Below are positions 1-9,551 of a DNA stretch of 64,000 nt, piece by piece. The notes under the pieces were generated by a model, which was not told where the DNA came from, did no database searches, and saw nothing but the letters and a program-made list of their open reading frames with translations. The stretch comes from an uncultured Maribacter sp. Its GTDB lineage: Bacteria; Bacteroidota; Bacteroidia; Flavobacteriales; Flavobacteriaceae. Location: the NCBI RefSeq assembly GCF_947495965.1, contig NZ_CANMBB010000004.1, forward strand, positions 186,001 through 250,000, in the 5' to 3' direction. Position 1 is the stretch's first letter, and each line of letters opens with the position of its first letter. Both the position numbers and the translations under genes were made by a program.

Positions 1-378
1 TTTTTAACGTTTTATATATTCAATTTAAATTTTGATCAGGGAGGTTATGCTGCGATGATATTATTGAGTGGACTAACAGTGAACGCCGTTATTTATATCA
101 TTAATGAATGGAAAGTCCTAAAAAATAATACACCTAAAACTTTATTTAATGCATCTAATATTTTTCAAGAAGCATTTAATAGAAAAATAGTGCCAATACT
201 ATTAACAATTGCCTCAACAATTGTTGGACTTATTCCATTTGTTCTAGATGGTCAAAAAGAAGCTTTTTGGTTCTCACTTGCTATTGGTACAGGTAGCGGT
301 CTTATATTTTCTTTATTAGGAATCTTCTTTATACTACCGTTATTTTTTATAAAACCACTAAAGACAAAAGCATGTTAA
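1..378 (+). CDS. RND efflux transporter permease, C-terminal end (partial)
   Basis: The reading frame is open from the first base of the window and stops at 376-378, so only the last 125 residues are present. They contain the end of the transmembrane half of an RND pump: an SGLTVNAVIYIINEW segment resembling the conserved NAI-type helix, a short loop with basic and polar residues, then two more hydrophobic helices and a short cytoplasmic tail. By family the protein would drive proton-coupled export across the inner membrane together with an adaptor and an outer-membrane channel. The next gene (adaptor) begins inside its stop region, and a second complete RND permease follows, so this may be one of two permeases in a paired RND system. 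The substrate cannot be inferred. Confidence 0.82.
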   Translation, partial: FLTFYIFNLNFDQGGYAAMILLSGLTVNAVIYIINEWKVLKNNTPKTLFNASNIFQEAFNRKIVPILLTIASTIVGLIPFVLDGQKEAFWFSLAIGTGSGLIFSLLGIFFILPLFFIKPLKTKAC

Positions 379-1481
379 AATTAAAATACCTAGCAAAATA
401 TATGAAACAATATAATATTCCTTTTTATAATCATCTCATTTTAATTTTATTGTTCCTTTTTGTTCTAAATGGTTGTCAAGAAAGTAAAGAGCAAAAAATA
501 GAGGTAACTAAAATCAAAGAGCAAGAAAAAAAAGAAGAAGTAGAAATTATAATAGCTAAAAATACGGGGTTTAATAAGCAAATTATTAGCAATGGTAAAT
601 TATATGCCAATAAAAAAAACAGCTTACGTTTTAGATCGTATGGTAAGGTGGCTAAAATTTATGCAAAAAATGGAGATGTTGTAAGTAAAGGAGCTAGAAT
701 AGCAAGTTTAGATACGTACGAACTAAATAATGGATTCAAAGTTGCCGAGAATCAATTAAAGAGGGCAGAAATTGATTTTAAAGACGGCCTTATTGGGCTG
801 GGTATAGATCCGAATAAAACAAAAGCAGTACCAGATACCATTCTTAAAAATGTAAAAATTAGAAGCGGTTATTTAAAGGCAAAAACAGATTTATCTAAAG
901 CCAGATACAACTTACAGGGTGCTGTTTTAGTTGCGCCTTTTAATGGGGTTATAGCAAACTTAAATTTATATGAAGGGAATTATATAGACAACTCAAAAAC
1001 GTTTTGTGATATTATTGATGATAAGGAACTTGAGATACGATTTCCAATTATGGAGTCAGAGTTGTCTGTTATAAAGTCAAAACAAAAAATACAGGTAGTA
1101 CCATATGCTAATCCAGAACAAAAGATAGAAGGTACTGTAATAGCCATAAACCCATCTGTAAACGAACATGGTTCCGCACAAGGGTATGCGGTTATAAAAA
1201 ATATAGATAAAACACTTTATGAAGGTATGAATGTGAAATTATATGTTGATGTAAATGTTCCTAATAGAATTACGGTACCTAAAAAAGCGGTTGTGGTAAG
1301 GTCCCAAAGACAAGTTGTTTTTACATATGAAAAAGGTTTGGCAAAATGGAATTATGTAGAAACTGGGTTAGAAAATGCAACAGATGTTGTAATTCTAAAA
1401 GGAATAAAAGAAAAAGACACTGTAATTGTGGTAGGTAATTCGCATTTAGCAGATGACACTCCTGTTAAAATAAAACATTAG
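372..1481 (+). CDS. RND efflux periplasmic adaptor (membrane fusion protein), lipoprotein
   Basis: A 369-residue protein with a hydrophobic N-terminal stretch ending in a lipobox-like LNGC near residue 35, so it is probably anchored to the inner membrane by lipid. The body has the HlyD/AcrA layout: a beta-barrel/lipoyl half (GKVAKIYAKNGDVVSKGARI), a short alpha hairpin, the second lipoyl half (LVAPFNGVIANLNLYEGNYI) and a C-terminal barrel and membrane-proximal region. It should bridge the permease and the outer-membrane channel. The ATG at 372 overlaps the stop of the preceding permease, which suggests translational coupling; an ATG at 402 gives a more usual signal peptide length and is a plausible alternative. 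One base separates it from the next permease. Confidence 0.88.
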   Translation: MLKLKYLAKYMKQYNIPFYNHLILILLFLFVLNGCQESKEQKIEVTKIKEQEKKEEVEIIIAKNTGFNKQIISNGKLYANKKNSLRFRSYGKVAKIYAKNGDVVSKGARIASLDTYELNNGFKVAENQLKRAEIDFKDGLIGLGIDPNKTKAVPDTILKNVKIRSGYLKAKTDLSKARYNLQGAVLVAPFNGVIANLNLYEGNYIDNSKTFCDIIDDKELEIRFPIMESELSVIKSKQKIQVVPYANPEQKIEGTVIAINPSVNEHGSAQGYAVIKNIDKTLYEGMNVKLYVDVNVPNRITVPKKAVVVRSQRQVVFTYEKGLAKWNYVETGLENATDVVILKGIKEKDTVIVVGNSHLADDTPVKIKH

Positions 1482-1482
1482 A

Positions 1483-4400
1483 ATGATAAAATTTCTAATA
1501 CATAGACCAATTGCTGTATGCATGGTATACCTCGCTTTATTTATAGGTGGAATTGTTGCGCTCTATAATTTACCTGTCTCTATGCTACCCAATGTAAAAA
1601 TACCCAAGCTTAGTGTTCAGGTATCTCATCCAGAGTATAAGGCTAGAGAAATGGAAAAATATATAGTATCTAAGCTAAGATATCCCTTTTTACAAAGTAA
1701 TCATCTTGAATCGTTACATTGTACTTCTAGAGATGGGCAATCTTTATTTCAATTAGAGTTTGAACATGGAACAGACATAGATTATTCTGCCATAGAAATT
1801 AGTGAAAAAATTGACCGAGCTATATCCTCACTTCCTGATGATATGGCGAGACCAAACGTAATAAAATCAAATGTTTCAGATATTCCAATTTTATACCTCA
1901 ATATAACGTATAAGTCGCATGACGAAAAAAACAATAATGCAGAGCTAAGTAAATTTGCTAAATCAATTTTAAGAAAAAAGTTAGAACACTTAGAAGAAGT
2001 CGCTATGATTGATATAAGTGGTGCTGGTGATGAAGAAATTACAATAATTCCAAATTATAACAAATTAGTTACTTTAAACATATCTTATAATCAGCTTGAA
2101 CGGGCTATCTCCGAAAACAATATAAATTTCAGAAATATTTCTGTTAAAGATGGGGAATATCAATTCAATGTGAAATTTGCCGATAAACTAAATTCTATAG
2201 AAGACATTAGAAATATTTATGTAAAATCCAATGCGAAACTTATTCAATTAAAAGATATCGCTGAGGTGAAGCTTAAAGAAAAGAAAAGATCCGGATTGTT
2301 TTTATTTTCTAAAGAACAAGCTATATCTATGGCAGTTATTAAACAACCCGCTGCAAAGATAAGTGAACTTAAAAAGGTAGTTTCAGAAACAATTAAAGAA
2401 GTAGAAAAAAATCACTCAAATATTCGTATTAATATTTCGAATGATCAAAGTTTACTTTTAGATGTATCTATAGGCAATTTGAAACAAAGTCTATGGATTG
2501 GTGCTTTACTGGCCTTTGTTGTTATGTACTTTTTTATGGCCAATATTAAGTTTCCAACTATTATTGGTTTAACAATCCCTATATCTGTGATAATATCATT
2601 TTTATTGTTTTATATCATGAATATTTCTTTAAATATCTTATCTATTTCTGGATTGATATTAGGTATAGGAATGATGGTAGATAATGCAATTATAGTCATT
2701 GATAATGTAATCCAAAAAATTAAAGAAGATAAGACTATAGAACTATCATGTATTGAAGGTACGAATGAAGTTATAAGACCTATGATAGGAAGTGTTATTA
2801 CAACTGTTTCTATCTTTTTTCCTTTAATATTTTTAAGTGGTTTAGCAGGGTCTTTATTCTTAGATGAAGCTATTACTGTTGGTATTGGGTTAATTGTTTC
2901 TCTATGTATTGCTATTACACTTTTACCGACACTGTTTTATCTTTTATTTAAAGGTAAAGAAGAACAAATAAGAACAATTGGTATGAAGAATAAAAAAAGC
3001 CTTTTTTTTTATATAGAAACTTTTTATTCAAGAGGACTTCAATTTGTTTTTCAATATAAAATTTTCGTATTGTCTTTCTTTTTTGTGTTTATACTATTTG
3101 CTGTGTTGCTTTATGACAATATTGAAAAGAAAAGATTTCCAACAATTACACAAAATGATATTGAAATAAATATAGATTGGAATACAAATTTAACTCTTGA
3201 GTCGCACAGAAATAAAATTAATACTATTCTAAGTGAGTTAAGTGATTATATGGTTCTATCTACTACTTGGATAGGGGAACAAGATTACGTTTTAAATAAT
3301 ATTAATTTTTCTAAATCTGAATCTAAGGTTTATATAAAAAGTAGAAGCCCTGAAGAAATTGACAAGCTAAAAAAGCATTTTATTACGTTTTTTGAAAAAA
3401 AACACCCATCTGTTCAATATAGTTTTTCTCTTCCTGAAAATGTTTTTGATAAAACATTTGCTTCAAATAAAAAGGATTTTTCAATTAGAATACAACCCAA
3501 TGATAAATTTAATAAGTACACTCAATTTAAAACGTTAAGAAATTCTTTAGACCACAATTTAAAGGAGACATCTTTAGAAAAGGATATAAAAGGAGAATAT
3601 ATATCTATTGTTATTGATTATGAAAAACTCAAATTATATAAGATTTCATTAAACAGTGTATACTCCAGGTTGCAGATAGCTTTTAATGAACGGAGCATAG
3701 GTTCTTTAAAATCATTTAATGATGTATATCCAATAGTTTTAGGAAGCTCACAAAGAAATCTTTTTGAAACTCTTGATAATTTAGAAATAAAAAATACTGC
3801 TGGTATTTCATTTCCTATAAAGTCTTTTATTAAAACTAAAGAATTTACAGATTATAAAACAATAAATTCAGATGAAAGGGGAGAGTATATTCCAATTTCT
3901 TATGCTATAAATAGTACTCAGAAAAGTGATTTTGAAAGTATTTCTAATACTTCAATTCAAAATGAAAATGCAGATTTAAATCACTATTTTTCAGGAGCTA
4001 TATATGATAATGAAGTGCTTTTATCTGAACTATCAATTGTAATGATAATATCAGTTCTATTGCTTTATTTTATTCTTGCTGCTCAATTTGAATCACTTTT
4101 ACAACCTTTAATTATTTTATTAGAATTACCTATAGATATTGCAGGGACATTATTTTTACTTTATTTAACAGGACAATCAATTAATGTGATGTCTGCTATT
4201 GGTATTATAGTTTTAGGTGGTATTGTAATAAATGATTCAATCTTAAAAATAGACACGATAAATAGATTATATAGAGAAGAAAACTATACTCTGTTTAATG
4301 CTATAAAAGAAGGTGGACATAGGAGGCTTCGGTCAATTCTATTAACAAGTGTAACAACCATTTTGGCTCTTGTTCCTACATTATTTGGTACAGGCATTGG

Positions 4401-4527
4401 GGTAGAGCTACAAAAACCTTTTGCTTTCGCCATAATAGGTGGTTTAGCCTTGGGAACAATAGTAAGTTTATATTTTATACCATTACTTTATTGGTTTATT
4501 AATAAAAAAAGCATTGATAATGAATAG
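1483..4527 (+). CDS. RND efflux transporter permease (AcrB/MdtB-like)
   Basis: A complete 1014-residue RND inner-membrane permease, the usual length for the family. It starts with the typical FLIHRPIAVCMVYLALFIGG first helix. The fourth-helix proton-relay segment reads GIGMMVDNAIIVIDN: one Asp and an Asn where AcrB has two consecutive Asp residues, a common variant in HAE-type pumps. The two large periplasmic loops (about residues 35-330 and 550-840) and the two membrane halves with internal similarity are present. Its start lies one base after the adaptor stop, and the TolC-like gene overlaps its end, so adaptor, permease and channel form one operon. Export of a small hydrophobic compound or metal is likely by family, but the sequence does not identify the substrate. 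Confidence 0.92.
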   Translation: MIKFLIHRPIAVCMVYLALFIGGIVALYNLPVSMLPNVKIPKLSVQVSHPEYKAREMEKYIVSKLRYPFLQSNHLESLHCTSRDGQSLFQLEFEHGTDIDYSAIEISEKIDRAISSLPDDMARPNVIKSNVSDIPILYLNITYKSHDEKNNNAELSKFAKSILRKKLEHLEEVAMIDISGAGDEEITIIPNYNKLVTLNISYNQLERAISENNINFRNISVKDGEYQFNVKFADKLNSIEDIRNIYVKSNAKLIQLKDIAEVKLKEKKRSGLFLFSKEQAISMAVIKQPAAKISELKKVVSETIKEVEKNHSNIRINISNDQSLLLDVSIGNLKQSLWIGALLAFVVMYFFMANIKFPTIIGLTIPISVIISFLLFYIMNISLNILSISGLILGIGMMVDNAIIVIDNVIQKIKEDKTIELSCIEGTNEVIRPMIGSVITTVSIFFPLIFLSGLAGSLFLDEAITVGIGLIVSLCIAITLLPTLFYLLFKGKEEQIRTIGMKNKKSLFFYIETFYSRGLQFVFQYKIFVLSFFFVFILFAVLLYDNIEKKRFPTITQNDIEINIDWNTNLTLESHRNKINTILSELSDYMVLSTTWIGEQDYVLNNINFSKSESKVYIKSRSPEEIDKLKKHFITFFEKKHPSVQYSFSLPENVFDKTFASNKKDFSIRIQPNDKFNKYTQFKTLRNSLDHNLKETSLEKDIKGEYISIVIDYEKLKLYKISLNSVYSRLQIAFNERSIGSLKSFNDVYPIVLGSSQRNLFETLDNLEIKNTAGISFPIKSFIKTKEFTDYKTINSDERGEYIPISYAINSTQKSDFESISNTSIQNENADLNHYFSGAIYDNEVLLSELSIVMIISVLLLYFILAAQFESLLQPLIILLELPIDIAGTLFLLYLTGQSINVMSAIGIIVLGGIVINDSILKIDTINRLYREENYTLFNAIKEGGHRRLRSILLTSVTTILALVPTLFGTGIGVELQKPFAFAIIGGLALGTIVSLYFIPLLYWFINKKSIDNE

Positions 4528-5989
4528 GTTATTTATTTTTATTTTTATTTCATTTTGGTTTTCTGGATTTAGTCAAATAAATAAAGAAGTAATTTTAACC
4601 TTAGAAAACGCTATAAACTTAGCCAAAAAACAATCACCATATAGTATTAAAAATAAAGAAGCTTATGAGGTCTCTTTTTGGCAAAATAAATCTTTCATGG
4701 CGGATTTATTACCTCAAGTTTCATTAAGTTTAAAACCCTTTACCTACAATAGGTCTATTGTAAAGCAATTTATTCCAAGTCAATCCTTATTTGGTTATTT
4801 TGAACAAAGTAGTTTAAACTCGGATTTAACTTTAACTGTTCAGCAAAATTTAGCTTTTTCTGGAGGAAGAATCTTTTTTCAATCAGATTTTGCTAGGTTA
4901 GAAAATTTGGGTGATAATAAGAATTTAGCATTTAGTTCTGCTCCAGTTTTGTTAGGCATTAATCAGCCTCTTTTTAGCTTTAATTCGCTTAAATGGAATA
5001 AAATACTTGAGCGCCAAAGGTTTGAGATTTCGAAGCAAGATTACCTTTTTAATATTGAAACTACAGTTCTTGAAACAGTCAATTTATATTTTACTTTATT
5101 AGAAAAACAATTGGATTTATCGTTATATGAAAAAAATTATGAAAATTCAGAAAAGTTATTTCAATTAGGTAAGAAAAGATTTGAATTGACTACTCTAAAT
5201 AAGGCAGAAATGTTAACCTTAAAAATGGAAATGCTTAAAAGTAAAGACAATGCCATTAACGCTAAACTAGCTCATAATGCTGCAAAAGAAAGATTAATTT
5301 CTCATTTAGACTTTTCAGAAAAAATGGAATTAAATCTTGAAATTCCGAATAATATTGTTTTAGAGCATATTGATATAGTAAAGGCATTAGAATTAGTAAG
5401 GTTAAATAATCCTAATTATTTGTCTCAGAAAAGAGAAGAGATAAATGCTGACATGCAAATAGATAGAGCAAAGAAAACAAATGGTTTTCAGGCTAATATT
5501 CAAGCTAGCTTGGGTTTTAACCAGCGTGCAGAAAGTATTAATCAATTTTATAGTGATTTACTTAATCAAGAGCATGTTAATGCTTCAATAACAATTCCTA
5601 TAATTGATTGGAAAAAAAGAAAAAGTGAAGTTAATTTGGCAATGCATCGCAGTAATGTTATTAAAAGTGATAATACAATTAAGCGTTTCAATTTAGAACA
5701 AAACATGATACAAAATATTGAATCTTTTAACTTTCAAAAGAATACATTGTCTATGACAAAAGCTACTTCCGAAATGGCTTTAGAAGTATATGAAATTAAC
5801 AGAAAACGTTTTTTACTAGGTAAATTAGATGTTAATAATTTAATTATTAGTCAAAACCGAAAAGATAGTGCTATACGAGAGAATTATAAAGCTTTAAGGC
5901 AATATTGGGAAAAATACTATTTAATAAGAAAAATGACACTTTATAATTTTGAAACTGATACCCCACTAGCAGTTGATTTTAAAAATTAA
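4514..5989 (+). CDS. TolC-family outer membrane efflux channel
   Basis: A 491-residue protein with an N-terminal signal peptide (FIFIFISFWFSGFSQ) and the OEP layout: TLENAINLAKKQSPYSI at the start of the mature part, long amphipathic helices and two internal repeats, the second beginning about residue 290 (ALELVRLNNPNYLSQKREE). It should form the outer-membrane duct for the RND permease encoded just upstream. The gene overlaps the permease stop by 14 bases; starting from the second ATG at 4520 shortens the overlap to 8. It is the last gene of the efflux operon proper; the following signal peptidase gene is only 12 bases away and probably co-transcribed. Confidence 0.9.
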   Translation: MIMNRLFIFIFISFWFSGFSQINKEVILTLENAINLAKKQSPYSIKNKEAYEVSFWQNKSFMADLLPQVSLSLKPFTYNRSIVKQFIPSQSLFGYFEQSSLNSDLTLTVQQNLAFSGGRIFFQSDFARLENLGDNKNLAFSSAPVLLGINQPLFSFNSLKWNKILERQRFEISKQDYLFNIETTVLETVNLYFTLLEKQLDLSLYEKNYENSEKLFQLGKKRFELTTLNKAEMLTLKMEMLKSKDNAINAKLAHNAAKERLISHLDFSEKMELNLEIPNNIVLEHIDIVKALELVRLNNPNYLSQKREEINADMQIDRAKKTNGFQANIQASLGFNQRAESINQFYSDLLNQEHVNASITIPIIDWKKRKSEVNLAMHRSNVIKSDNTIKRFNLEQNMIQNIESFNFQKNTLSMTKATSEMALEVYEINRKRFLLGKLDVNNLIISQNRKDSAIRENYKALRQYWEKYYLIRKMTLYNFETDTPLAVDFKN

Positions 5990-6001
5990 TAAAAGTAAAA
6001 A

Positions 6002-6859
6002 TTGAAAACACGTAGTAATCTTTTTGTAAATATCATACTAATAGCATCTTTATTGTTATTATGCCTTTCTTTTTTTATTGATTTTTATAAGATTCCTTCG
6101 GGTTCTATGAACAATACGTTAAAGAAAGGTGATGTGGTTACAATTTTAAAATTTAAAAAAAGTCTTTATAGCATAAAAAAGGATGATATAATTGTTTTTT
6201 ATTTTCCAGAAGATGATTCTATTATAATAAAGAAAAATCAAAGGAATAATTATAATACAAAGGAGGTTTATGTTATAGATAGTGCCCATAATAACAAGGA
6301 TAGATTTGATAAATATAAAAGTATTGAAATGATAAAAAGATGTGTTGCTACACCAGGAGATACTCTATTATTACAAAAAGACACCATATTTATAAATGGA
6401 AAAAAATGGAAAACTAATGGGGAAATAGTGGTTAAAAAAAATAAATATGTAAGTAGAAAAAAGGGATTTAAAAATAAAGGAAGGGGGAGTATCCAATTTT
6501 TTCCGCATTCTAAAGATTATAAATGGTATCTTAGAAATTTTGGTCCCTTGGTAATTCCAGGAGTAAATCAAAGCATTTCATTAAATTCAAAAAATATTTA
6601 CATATATAAAAGAATAATTGAAGTTTATGAAAAAAATAAACTTAAAATTTCAGATGATAAAATCTTTATTAATGAAAAATTAGTAAATACATATACATTC
6701 AAGAATAACTATTATTTTGTTTTTGGTGATAACAGATTAAATTCATATGACTCTAGATACTGGGGATTTGTTCCTGAAAATCATATAATTGGCAGAGCTT
6801 TTTTGATTTCGTATTTTGTTGATAAAGCTGAAGAAAAAAGAAAATTAGAAAATTCGTAA
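6002..6859 (+). CDS. lepB: Signal peptidase I family protein
   Basis: A 285-residue S26A peptidase. One membrane helix (about residues 7-27) is followed by the catalytic serine in IPSGSMNNTL (Ser35). The catalytic lysine lies in IKRCVATPGD (Lys112). The box E motif FGDNRLNSYDSRYWGFVP is near the C terminus. It should cut signal peptides on the outer face of the inner membrane. The start is a TTG: no in-frame ATG lies between the upstream gene and the catalytic Ser-Met pair, so TTG is the best available initiator. As a dedicated leader peptidase inside an accessory efflux cluster it may process a cluster product rather than being the housekeeping enzyme; that is inference. Base composition is very AT-rich. 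Confidence 0.88.
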   Translation: MKTRSNLFVNIILIASLLLLCLSFFIDFYKIPSGSMNNTLKKGDVVTILKFKKSLYSIKKDDIIVFYFPEDDSIIIKKNQRNNYNTKEVYVIDSAHNNKDRFDKYKSIEMIKRCVATPGDTLLLQKDTIFINGKKWKTNGEIVVKKNKYVSRKKGFKNKGRGSIQFFPHSKDYKWYLRNFGPLVIPGVNQSISLNSKNIYIYKRIIEVYEKNKLKISDDKIFINEKLVNTYTFKNNYYFVFGDNRLNSYDSRYWGFVPENHIIGRAFLISYFVDKAEEKRKLENS

Positions 6860-6878
6860 TGTAAATTTTTATCATGAA

Positions 6879-8906
6879 ATGAAAAAAAACAAACATGTTA
6901 TATTATCGATAATAATACTTTTTCTTTTAGGTTTTTATGTGTTTTGTAGTAAACAGCCTAGTGACATTAATAAAATGTTAAGCAACGCAGGAGCAAATAA
7001 AAAAGAATTACAACTAGTTTTAGATAATTACAGCCAAGAGAAAGATAGTTTAAAACTAAAAGCCGCAGTTTTCTTAATTAAAAATATGAAAGAATTTATT
7101 AGTAGTAAAACAAACACATCAAGTTTTTATAAGGATTTTTCTTTTCAAGTCGGAAAATTAAGTGATAGTTTATTTACCCTTAGTGCTAGTGAAAGAAAAC
7201 ATGAATTTAGGAATTCTCATTATGATAGAATTAAGTCTATTTGGAATTCTTTAAAAAATGCTTATGGTTTTAATGCGCATAAAGTAAAAAAGCAGTTAGA
7301 TATTAATGTAGTTACATCTGAAATGTTAATAGAAAATATTGAATTATCTTTTAATGTATGGGAAATGCCTTGGGCCAAAAAGCTATCTTTTGAAGAGTTT
7401 TGTGAATATATATTACCATATAGAGGTTTTGGAGAACCAGCTGTTAAATGGCGAAAAGAGTATTACAAAAAAAACATTTGGGTAAAAGATTCTATGATGG
7501 GGTCAAAAGATAGAATTAGGGCTTGTAATTTTATTAATAATGATCTAAAAAAATGGTTTTTTTTTAACAAGTTTTTTATGGATAAATATCCAGGAGGGCA
7601 AAATCCTAAAATGCTACTTGAGAGTAAAGTAGGCAAATGCGTTGATCAAGTCAATTTATCTATTTATTCAATGAGGTCAATTGGCTTACCAGTAACTATG
7701 GATTATACACCTTTATGGGCTAATTCAAATAATGGTCATACTTGGAATGCTTTGTTATTAGAAAATGGTACTAGTTTAAATTTTCAAGGAGCATCACCAT
7801 CAAATATTGGTGTAGGAAAAGAACAACGATTTTATTATAATTTATCTAAAGTATATAGAAAAACTTTTTCTGAAAATATGGAGAGTTTATCTAATAAAAT
7901 TTCAAATTATGAAAATATCCCAATTACTTTAAGAGGGAAACATTTTATTGATGTAACAGGAGATTATAAAAATGTTTTTAAATCTAAAACAATTAGACTT
8001 CCAATAAAAAATGAAAATAGTATAAGTGATAAGTATGCTTACTTATGTACTTTTAATAATTCTAAATGGGTTGCTGTAGCATGGTCAGAAATTAAAAACG
8101 GGTACGCCACTTTTAAAAATATGGGAGTTGGTGTTACATATTTACTAGCTTATTATAAAAAAGGCAATTATACACCAATTAATGCCCCTTTTATATTAAC
8201 AGATAAAGATGAATTACAACATTTAACTCCTGTAGATTCTTTTCAAGATATAAGATTAGAAAGAAAATTTCCTTTAAGAGAAAAAATGAAACGGATGTTA
8301 TGGCCTTTAAAAAATGGAATTTTTCAAGGGGCTAATAAATCAGATTTTAGCGATGCTCAAAATATTTACGAAATTGATGAAAAAGAAGTAATAAAGCCAT
8401 TTTATGTAATAAAGGAGATTGATAGGGAGAAGGCTTATAGATATGTGCGTTTTATTCCTAAAATTAAAACGGAAATAGCTGAACTTTCTTTCTTTTCTTT
8501 TAATAAAATATTGAATAAACACGAGATTCTTCATGGAAATGTTATATCATCAGTAAAGAATAGTGAAACATTAATAGCTAAAATGTTCGATGATAGGATG
8601 GATAACTATTTTTCTTACACTGAAAAGGAAAATACTTGGTATGGTTTAGACTTAAAAGAGCCTCGTATTATATCTCAAGTCGGATATTGTCCAAGAAACG
8701 ATACAAATAATATAGAGCCTGATAATTTGTATGAGTTATTTTACTGGAATGAAGGTTGGAAATCTTTAGGGCAACAAAAAGCAAAATTTTATTATTTAGA
8801 TTATAAAAATGTTCCTAAAAATGCCTTGCTTTGGCTACGGAATTTGACAAAAGGCAAAGAAGAAAGAATATTTACTTATGAAAAAGGGCAGCAGGTTTGG
8901 TGGTAA
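6879..8906 (+). CDS. Transglutaminase-fold domain protein, exported
   Basis: A 675-residue protein with an N-terminal hydrophobic segment that ends in a Cys (FYVFCSK), a weak lipobox, so it is probably exported and perhaps lipid-anchored. A transglutaminase/peptidase-like core lies around residues 230-300: the Cys of VGKCVDQVNLSIYSMRSIG (about residue 254) and the His of NGHTWNALLLENG (about 287) form the recognisable Cys-His pair. The C-terminal half contains beta-rich regions resembling those of other Bacteroidetes proteins annotated as transglutaminase-like. The reaction could be peptide or isopeptide hydrolysis or cross-linking; the substrate is unknown. It follows the signal peptidase by 19 bases and is the last gene of the accessory block, ending 54 bases from the broken HMG-CoA reductase gene. 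Confidence 0.72.
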   Translation: MKKNKHVILSIIILFLLGFYVFCSKQPSDINKMLSNAGANKKELQLVLDNYSQEKDSLKLKAAVFLIKNMKEFISSKTNTSSFYKDFSFQVGKLSDSLFTLSASERKHEFRNSHYDRIKSIWNSLKNAYGFNAHKVKKQLDINVVTSEMLIENIELSFNVWEMPWAKKLSFEEFCEYILPYRGFGEPAVKWRKEYYKKNIWVKDSMMGSKDRIRACNFINNDLKKWFFFNKFFMDKYPGGQNPKMLLESKVGKCVDQVNLSIYSMRSIGLPVTMDYTPLWANSNNGHTWNALLLENGTSLNFQGASPSNIGVGKEQRFYYNLSKVYRKTFSENMESLSNKISNYENIPITLRGKHFIDVTGDYKNVFKSKTIRLPIKNENSISDKYAYLCTFNNSKWVAVAWSEIKNGYATFKNMGVGVTYLLAYYKKGNYTPINAPFILTDKDELQHLTPVDSFQDIRLERKFPLREKMKRMLWPLKNGIFQGANKSDFSDAQNIYEIDEKEVIKPFYVIKEIDREKAYRYVRFIPKIKTEIAELSFFSFNKILNKHEILHGNVISSVKNSETLIAKMFDDRMDNYFSYTEKENTWYGLDLKEPRIISQVGYCPRNDTNNIEPDNLYELFYWNEGWKSLGQQKAKFYYLDYKNVPKNALLWLRNLTKGKEERIFTYEKGQQVWW

Positions 8907-8959
8907 TATTTTATATTAAAAATATGATAGCTAAGATAAATAGAAAAGCTATATAATGC

Positions 8960-9364
8960 TTAGAAACAAAAGTAATAATATTGTAATGCTAATTCAGAAA
9001 ACATAAAATGTACCTGTCCTATTTTTTCAGTACCAATAATAGTAGTTTTAAAACCGCCACGGTCTAACCAGAATTTGGCTGCTTTACTAGCTGCGGCAAC
9101 AACAGAACTTTCCTCTATAACCATTGGTATAGAAAGTAATTTTCCATTTATTAAAAAGTTAGGCGCAATTCCTAGTGGTAAATAAAAGTTAGAAATAGTA
9201 TTTTCTATAAACTCATCATGCAATTTTTGTAGTTGTGCATCTGTGTTCCAGTAGTCAGAAAGTATTTTTTTTGTAGCTTCTGGATGCTTTGTATATTCTT
9301 TTGCAATCCAATCTATTTTTTCTGCTTTCGTAAGTTTAGAAAAACCTGTAATAGGCTTGGTCAT
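8960..9364 (-). pseudogene. HMG-CoA reductase (class II), N-terminal fragment
   Basis: The first ~120 residues are a clear class II hydroxymethylglutaryl-CoA reductase: ENTISNFYLPLGIAPNFLING and MVIEESSVVAAASKAAKFW are family landmarks with the catalytic Glu of the EESSVVAA motif. After IGQVHFMF the sequence diverges into SELALQYYYFCF and stops. Full-length enzymes have about 430 residues, so the active-site Lys, Asp and His and the NADH-binding domain are missing. The next 53 bases toward the left contain nothing recognisable, then the oppositely oriented transglutaminase-fold gene begins. The gene is therefore cut at its 3' side by a rearrangement or insertion. The remainder might exist beyond the left end of the window. 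Confidence 0.85.
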
Positions 9365-9551
9365 AGGTGTATTTGTTTCAATTTACATCTAGATGTAAAA
9401 AACTATTAAAATAGGCGTAAATATAAGGATAAAGGGAATAAATTCTGGAAAATCTATTTAACACATTTCTTTGTTATATTTTTCTTATAAAATGCTCTTT
9501 TTAGTAAAATTATTAGTATTCTTGATGGATTTATTAAAATTTAAAACATTT

